Shown piece after piece: positions 62,503 through 64,000 of a DNA stretch of 64,000 bases. Each line of letters opens with the position of its first letter. Within the stretch, counting starts at the first letter, position 1. The stretch is taken from assembly GCA_947623455.1 (NCBI GenBank), contig OX392528.1, positions 51,850,322-51,914,321 of the forward strand, given 5' to 3'. A program made the position numbers and the translations under genes. Source of the stretch: Mimachlamys varia (Eukaryota > Mollusca > Bivalvia > Pectinida > Pectinidae). The notes beneath the pieces are model-generated. The model saw only the letters and a program-made list of their open reading frames with translations, ran no database searches and was not told where the DNA came from.

Positions 62503-62535
62503 TGGCCCGGATGTAAGCGCGCGGATTGTCTTCAT
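62503..62535 (-). mobile_element. SINE 3'-tail fragment
   Basis: GGCCCGGATGTAAGCGCGCG matches the tail of the SINE at 11238-11414 in the same orientation. The rest of the element is missing. Confidence 0.5.
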
Positions 62536-62615
62536 TTTGCACTCAAAGATAGGCTCATATACATGCATGTTTAGGTGTTTTATGTTTATATATGCATGTA
62601 GTTCCGAGCGCCACA

Positions 62616-62616
62616 A

Positions 62617-62659
<43 letters not shown>

Positions 62660-62660
62660 G

Positions 62661-62701
<41 letters not shown>

Positions 62702-62722
62702 GTCATCATCATCAACAACAAC
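62616..62722. repeat. TCA microsatellite
   Basis: About 33 TCA triplets with two CGT interruptions, ending in CAACAACAAC. Poly-Ser, poly-Asp, poly-Ile and poly-Met frames read through it are meaningless. Confidence 0.95.
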
Positions 62723-62977
62723 ACTAACTACAACAATCATCAGCATTTATTATAATAAATTGTTTACATCCCTTCAGTTGCTTTTCAACTGAGCAAAACA
62801 AAGTCTAGAATTCTTGTGACCTTTTCTTTAACATAGCCTCAAGATTTAATGGGATAATTAGAAATTTCTTTCCTGAGAAATGGTTGACGACGATAAAAAT
62901 ATAATTATGGTGGTGGGCTATCTTGGAACATACTTGAAAGCACCAAAAGCAACGATTGAATATACTGAAGAAGATAC

Positions 62978-63550
62978 AGCACGAATGATTTAATTACTGG
63001 TTGGCAACACCTTTGTTGAGTTTGGAGGAAGGATTTGGTATCATACTGTTGGCATTCATATGGGAACAAACTATATCAACTCTTAACTGACTTTTGTTTT
63101 TTTTGCTTTCATACCTGGCTAAATTTGTCTAGGAGCTTATCAGGACAAACTCCACTCTAAATCTTTTATTTAAATTTCAGAGTAATCAACGATTTGTTAA
63201 AAGTAACAAGAATTTTACTAAAAAAATAGAGAATACCAAAGCGTCAACAAAACCATAATCCGAACTCAAAATCGATTTAACTAGAGGCAAAATAGGAACA
63301 AAAGATTTACAGGGAGACCCTCGTTAAAAGCACAAGAGAATAAGACCATGTGTTCCGGAAGAGTAAGCGTAACCTAGTCGATCGTGTTTACCCACCTGAG
63401 GACACAACAGACCCTTCTACATCAGCTGCTTACCTCGATCTATGCTTAAAATGTTATCAATAAGGACAGCTTACTCGATAGCTTTACGATAAACGTTGCG
63501 GTTTCGATTTTTCTATCGTGCCTATTTCCGTTTCTTGAGGTGAGTCTTGC
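62978..63550 (+). pseudogene. Broken reverse-transcriptase fragment (copy 2) with R1 nested inside
   Basis: Same family as copy 1, more decayed. LLVGNTFVEFGGRI and TVGIHMGTN are readable at the start, where copy 1 has its deletion. Stop codons and frameshifts follow. The frame equivalent to NNNRFADLVD is interrupted after about 63218 by a ~150-base R1 element and resumes at acctagtcgat (63371). Remnants of the YPxE...SAAYLDL and KLYD regions continue to about 63550. The insertion shows that R1 moved after this retroelement copy had settled. Confidence 0.75.
63220..63370 (+). repeat. R1 half copy nested in RT copy 2
   Basis: Starts AAAAAATAGAGAATACC and ends GGAAGAGTAAGCGT. The flanks on both sides belong to one RT frame, so both ends of this insertion are defined to within a few bases. 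No clear target duplication is visible beyond one or two bases. Confidence 0.85.
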
Positions 63551-64000
63551 AAATTTAAAAAATTCTATTGTTGGCGTTATAAGCGTCCCAAAATGTTAGA
63601 CCTGTGAACCCTCATCGTCATTTTATAATCACCTAGGTCATTACTTTTTTTTTTAATTGTTAATTTTCTTTTTTTTTTCATTATTTTCATTCATATTCAT
63701 CGATGATCTTTTTTTCATTTTTTGTTTGCTGTTTTATTATATTTTCATTTTTATTAAGATAGAAATAAAAAAAAAAAAATATCTTTGAAGTAAGATAATC
63801 TAATAATGGTATAGTTTTGATTGCTAAATAACTTTTTGTTTTTTGCATTTTTGCATTTTGGATTTTTTTTAACTTTAAACAATTAAAATTTAATTTTTAT
63901 TTGAACTATTTTGGACAACGTTCAGTATTGGCTTCACATTCAATCTTGTAACTATCATTGACAAATCTGAAAACTGAATTAGGTCACGGCCATGGATGGT

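Larger units (their letters stand above)
53286..64000. other. 3' flank of GPA2, no further gene recognised
   Basis: The probable 3' UTR runs to about 54.0-54.2 kb. Beyond that lie R1 and R2 copies, a MITE, the hairpin, the microsatellite and RT copy 2. The intervals 54.2-55.4, 57.2-58.3 and 60.8-62.5 kb show nothing interpretable. Confidence 0.6.

Noticed and set aside
62479..62792. Poly-Met, poly-Ile, poly-Asp and poly-Ser proteins
   Set aside because: They are different frames of the TCA microsatellite.
1..64000. GPB5, the beta partner often linked to GPA2
   Set aside because: I looked for its conserved cysteine blocks in the open frames and flanks and found none. It may lie outside the window.

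Overview
The window is AT-rich animal nuclear DNA, and its repeats point to a bivalve mollusc. Three things support this: tRNA-headed SINEs of the type common in bivalves, a type I hammerhead ribozyme repeat of the retrozyme/Penelope-associated kind described in mussels and other metazoans, and excess of the octamer TACATGTA (I count eleven). The species cannot be fixed from the sequence. There are no bacterial-style genes or operons.

One gene is clear. It is on the + strand and has three coding exons (21709-21871, 48989-49164, 53193-53285). It encodes a 143-residue secreted cystine-knot protein that I identify as GPA2, the alpha subunit of the ancestral glycoprotein hormone thyrostimulin. 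All four splice sites are canonical (gtaagt donors, tttcag acceptors), the phases match, and ten cysteines remain after the predicted signal peptide. Intron 1 is 27.1 kb and intron 2 is 4.0 kb, so the coding sequence is about 430 bases of a 31.6 kb span. The beta partner GPB5 was not found.

Layout: 1-21.4 kb is 5' flank with minisatellites, a ~158-bp satellite, MITEs, a SINE and one hammerhead unit. 21.4-21.7 kb is a probable 5' leader. 21.9-49.0 kb is intron 1, with a 30-bp minisatellite, three SINEs, a MITE with TTAA ends, a dead reverse-transcriptase copy, an unidentified open frame at 28759-29190, a Tc1-type MITE and a tandem hammerhead dimer just before exon 2. 49.2-53.2 kb is intron 2. 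53.3-64 kb is 3' flank with a pogo-like MITE, a 157-bp hairpin, a TCA microsatellite and a second dead reverse-transcriptase copy with another repeat nested in it.

The dominant repeat, called R1 here, is a ~390-bp dispersed element present in at least 27 copies. Its complement carries a short recurring open frame, and it has an internal inverted repeat. The second family, R2, is a ~379-bp unit bearing a hammerhead ribozyme with a very short helix III. Every copy seen here has at least one change in the core or in the closing pair of helix II, so activity is doubtful. R1 and the hammerhead family are the least ordinary content of the window; GPA2 is the main functional gene.
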